Shown: positions 5,763 through 7,054 of the stretch, piece after piece
How the letters are laid out: every line of letters starts with the position of its first letter
Numbering within the stretch: position 1 is the stretch's first letter
Source: Candidatus Bathyarchaeota archaeon
GTDB taxonomy: Archaea > Thermoproteota > Bathyarchaeia > 40CM-2-53-6 > RBG-13-38-9
Reading direction: 5' to 3'
NCBI GenBank assembly: GCA_023144075.1
Contig: JAGLGJ010000055.1
Location: 1-7,054, forward strand
DNA length: 7,054 bases
The notes under the pieces: generated by a model
What the model was told of the DNA's origin: nothing
The model's database searches: none
What the model saw: only the letters and a program-made list of their open reading frames with translations
Made by a program: the position numbers and the translations under genes

Positions 5763-5783
5763 TTAATCGTGTCTGACCACATA
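5763..5783 (-). other. tRNA intron 1, D loop (relaxed bulge-helix-bulge)
   Basis: The D arm reads GTCTAGCGGTCAA then 21 extra bases, then GGATA. A relaxed motif is possible: central helix GGTC/GATT (two G-U pairs), a 5' bulge beginning AAT, a 3' bulge AAG, and inner stem GTG/CAC. Cutting AA^T and AA^G removes 21 nt and leaves a standard D arm. The exact ends could shift by a base or so, since the helix is weaker than in the other two introns. Confidence 0.65.
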
Positions 5784-5810
5784 TTGACCGCTAGACGACC
5801 GGGCTAGCCG

Positions 5811-5826
5811 CCGTCTCAATCGACGG
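5811..5826 (-). other. Hairpin in the 5' leader of the pre-tRNA
   Basis: CCGTC (5811-5815) and GACGG (5822-5826) form a perfect 5-bp stem with a 6-base loop, ending six bases before the first base of the tRNA on the minus strand. If transcription starts near 5829, this hairpin fills most of the leader that RNase P removes. Confidence 0.4.
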
Positions 5827-5848
5827 TTGCAACTTGAATTCAAGGATT

Positions 5849-5860
5849 AAATCTTTAAGC
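5849..5860 (-). promoter_or_regulatory. Possible TATA box of the tRNA-Gln gene
   Basis: On the minus strand, GCTTAAAGATTT lies about 50 bases before the tRNA 5' end, preceded by an A-rich element (GCAAA). Transcription would then begin near 5829. The match to consensus is moderate and no alternative is stronger. Confidence 0.3.
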
Positions 5861-5943
5861 TTTGCATTTTGTTTGATAGTTTACTAAAATTTGAGGTTAT
5901 TCTTACTTGATGGTTTTACGTAAATATTGGATGATGCGATATT

Positions 5944-5970
5944 CTTATATATAAGTAACCTTTATATATT
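5944..5970 (+). promoter_or_regulatory. TFB gene promoter: two TATA elements
   Basis: CTTATATATAAG (5944-5955) is a perfect 12-base palindrome. TTTATATATT (5961-5970) is a strong TATA box preceded by AAGTAACC, a fair match to a purine-rich BRE. The second box predicts a start near 5990-5996, giving a leader of about 85-90 bases before the TFB gene. A weaker TATA-like sequence (TTCTATAAAAAG, 6015-6026) could give a shorter transcript. Confidence 0.55.
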
Positions 5971-5988
5971 AGTTAAGTTGAGCAGAAG

Positions 5989-6080
5989 GGTCGTCTCGGC
6001 TAAGACCGGTTAAGTTCTATAAAAAGCGGTTTGTTAACGCTCGAGATGATATGCTCGAACATGAATTGAGGTAAATAATA
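5989..6080 (+). promoter_or_regulatory. Structured leader of the TFB gene with a 7-codon upstream ORF
   Basis: Three possible hairpins follow each other: GGTC (5989-5992) with GACC (6004-6007), AGCG-TT with AACGCT (6025-6041, one bulged G), and TCGAG with CTCGA (6041-6058). The second and third share base 6041, so they compete or stack closely. A minimal ORF starts at ATG 6046 inside the third hairpin and ends with TGA at 6067-6069. That stop overlaps the TFB Shine-Dalgarno GAGGT (6068-6072), 8 bases before the TTG start. This arrangement could tune translation of the factor, but conservation is untested. Confidence 0.4.
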
Positions 6081-7007
6081 TTGCCAACTCGTGAAAAAAA
6101 ACCAATTAAACTTACAAATTGTCCAGAATGCAATAGTAGAGATCTTATTGAAGATTATGATCAGGGCGAGATAGTATGTCATGAATGCGGCTTGGTCCTT
6201 ACAGAGCAAACATTGAATCAAGGACCAGAATGGCGAGCATTCACACAAGAAGAAAGGAATTCACGTGGAAGAGTAGGTGTACCAATTTCATTTTCAGTTC
6301 ACGATAAAGGATTATCAACTGTTATTGACCGTGTAAATCGGGATGCTTACGGAAGACAACTACCACTCAACACACGTCTTGAAATGCTAAGACTTAGAAA
6401 ATGGCAAATTAGAACACGAATTCACTCATCGGTAGACAGAAATCTTGCTCAAGCAATGGCAGAATTAGATAGACTAACCGATAGATTACATATTCCAAAT
6501 TCTGTAAAAGAACGAGCTGCAGTGATCTATAGAAAAGCACTTGAAAACGGACTTGTAAGAGGTCGCTCGATAGTAGCGATAGCCGCAGCTTCACTTTACG
6601 CAGCATGCAGAGCTACAGAAACACCTAGAACTCTAAAGGAAGTAGCAGCTGATAGTAGGATAAAGAAAAAAGATGTTGCCCGATGTTATAGGTTACTACT
6701 TCGTGAACTTGATATAAAAATGCCTGTAGAAGATCCAGTAAGATGTGTATCAAAAATTGCTTCCAAAGCCGATATTTCAATGAAAACTCAAAGAGGAGCA
6801 ATAAAGATCCTTAAAGAAGCACAGAGAATGGGAATCGCAGCCGGAAAAGATCCAATGGGTCTCGCTGCAGCAGCACTCTATGTTTCATGCGTATTAGAGG
6901 GTGAAAAGAAAACGCAAAAAGACATAGCTGAAGTCGCCAACGTTACAGAAGTTACTGTGAGAAACAGATACAAAGGACTTAAAGAAGCTCTGGGATTAAA
7001 CGTATAA
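6081..7007 (+). CDS. tfb: Transcription initiation factor IIB (TFB)
   Basis: TFB bridges TBP bound at the TATA box and RNA polymerase, and sets the direction and start of transcription. At 308 residues the protein is full length. A zinc ribbon comes first, with C14, C17, C33 and C36 (CPEC...CHEC). The B-reader/linker follows, with GPEWRAF (48-54), RVGVP (64-68) and FSVHDKGLSTVI. Two cyclin folds occupy roughly 105-205 and 206-305. The second ends in the helix-turn-helix that contacts the BRE (KTQKDIAEVANVTEVTVRNR). All core elements appear intact, so this looks like a general rather than a degenerate paralogue. The start is TTG 6081, set by GAGGT 8 bases upstream; no in-frame ATG lies near it. 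The gene is divergent from tRNA-Gln and followed by a 9-T tract. Many archaea carry several TFBs, and whether this is the only copy cannot be seen here. Confidence 0.96.
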   Translation: MPTREKKPIKLTNCPECNSRDLIEDYDQGEIVCHECGLVLTEQTLNQGPEWRAFTQEERNSRGRVGVPISFSVHDKGLSTVIDRVNRDAYGRQLPLNTRLEMLRLRKWQIRTRIHSSVDRNLAQAMAELDRLTDRLHIPNSVKERAAVIYRKALENGLVRGRSIVAIAAASLYAACRATETPRTLKEVAADSRIKKKDVARCYRLLLRELDIKMPVEDPVRCVSKIASKADISMKTQRGAIKILKEAQRMGIAAGKDPMGLAAAALYVSCVLEGEKKTQKDIAEVANVTEVTVRNRYKGLKEALGLNV

Positions 7008-7035
7008 GACTTAAGTGAGAAAAGTAATCTTACAA

Positions 7036-7054
7036 TTTCTTCTTTTTTTTTCTT
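7036..7054 (+). terminator. T-rich terminator after TFB
   Basis: A pyrimidine tract with nine consecutive T (7043-7051) begins about 30 bases after the TFB stop and runs to the window end. Such T-tracts are the usual intrinsic terminator of archaea. Confidence 0.6.

Larger units (their letters stand above)
5667..5805 (-). tRNA. tRNA-Gln(CUG), precursor with three introns and encoded CCA
   Basis: On the minus strand the acceptor strands AGCCCGG (5799-5805) and CCGGGCT (5671-5677) pair perfectly. They are followed by discriminator A (5670) and an encoded CCA (5667-5669). The anticodon loop CTCTGGA gives CUG, reading the glutamine codon CAG. The exons are 5784-5805, 5747-5762, 5705-5725 and 5667-5683, totalling 76 nt. 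The spliced RNA has D stem GUCU/GGAU with loop AGCGGUCAA, anticodon stem GCGGG/CCCGU, variable loop CGAC, T stem GGGAG/CUCCC and T loop UUCGAAU. U8-A14, G15-C48, G18G19 and U54U55C56...A58 are all in place. The A1-U72 first pair is consistent with archaeal tRNA-Gln. Without removal of the introns the D, anticodon and T arms cannot fold normally. A T-tract (TACTTTTT on the minus strand) follows the CCA. Confidence 0.88.

Noticed and set aside
6000..6248. 82-codon minus-strand frame over the TFB start
   Set aside because: It is antisense to the TFB zinc ribbon and leader and its composition is unlike the neighbouring proteins.

Overview
The window comes from an AT-rich archaeon, most likely of the TACK group (Thaumarchaeota- or Bathyarchaeota-like). 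The evidence is a TFIIB-type transcription factor, an archaeal-type phosphopantetheine adenylyltransferase, TATA-box promoters, a split pre-tRNA with bulge-helix-bulge introns, and the archaea-specific variant of the mevalonate pathway. Placement below phylum level is inference.

Layout. Positions 1-1184 hold no ordinary gene. They contain a cluster of short perfect inverted repeats (10-191), a roughly 300-base block of gene-like composition that looks like a broken gene (280-594), a 40-residue single-span membrane protein on the minus strand (713-835) with its own TATA box, and several copies of a TCCAAnnnnnTTGGA palindrome. A minus-strand coaD (1185-1649) is divergent from a four-gene plus-strand operon (1800-5325): ubiX, a UbiD-family decarboxylase, and the large and small subunits of an aconitase-X dehydratase. 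Positions 5326-5666 carry a terminator-like hairpin and a possible 31-residue membrane peptide. A minus-strand tRNA-Gln(CUG) gene (5667-5805) appears to carry three introns. It is divergent from a full-length TFB gene (6081-7007) that has a strong TATA box and a structured leader.

How the genes fit together. Aconitase-X (PMDh) dehydrates mevalonate 5-phosphate to trans-anhydromevalonate 5-phosphate. The UbiD homologue (AMPD) decarboxylates that to isopentenyl phosphate. UbiX makes the prenylated FMN that UbiD enzymes need, from a prenyl phosphate that the same pathway supplies. The operon therefore packs two committed steps and the cofactor maker of archaeal membrane-lipid precursor synthesis. 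The divergent coaD makes coenzyme A, upstream of acetyl-CoA-derived mevalonate.

The most unusual object is the tRNA-Gln precursor. Introns fit in the D loop, at the canonical 37/38 site and at 59/60 in the T loop, each 21 nt by my reading. Removing them leaves a textbook 76-nt tRNA with an encoded CCA.
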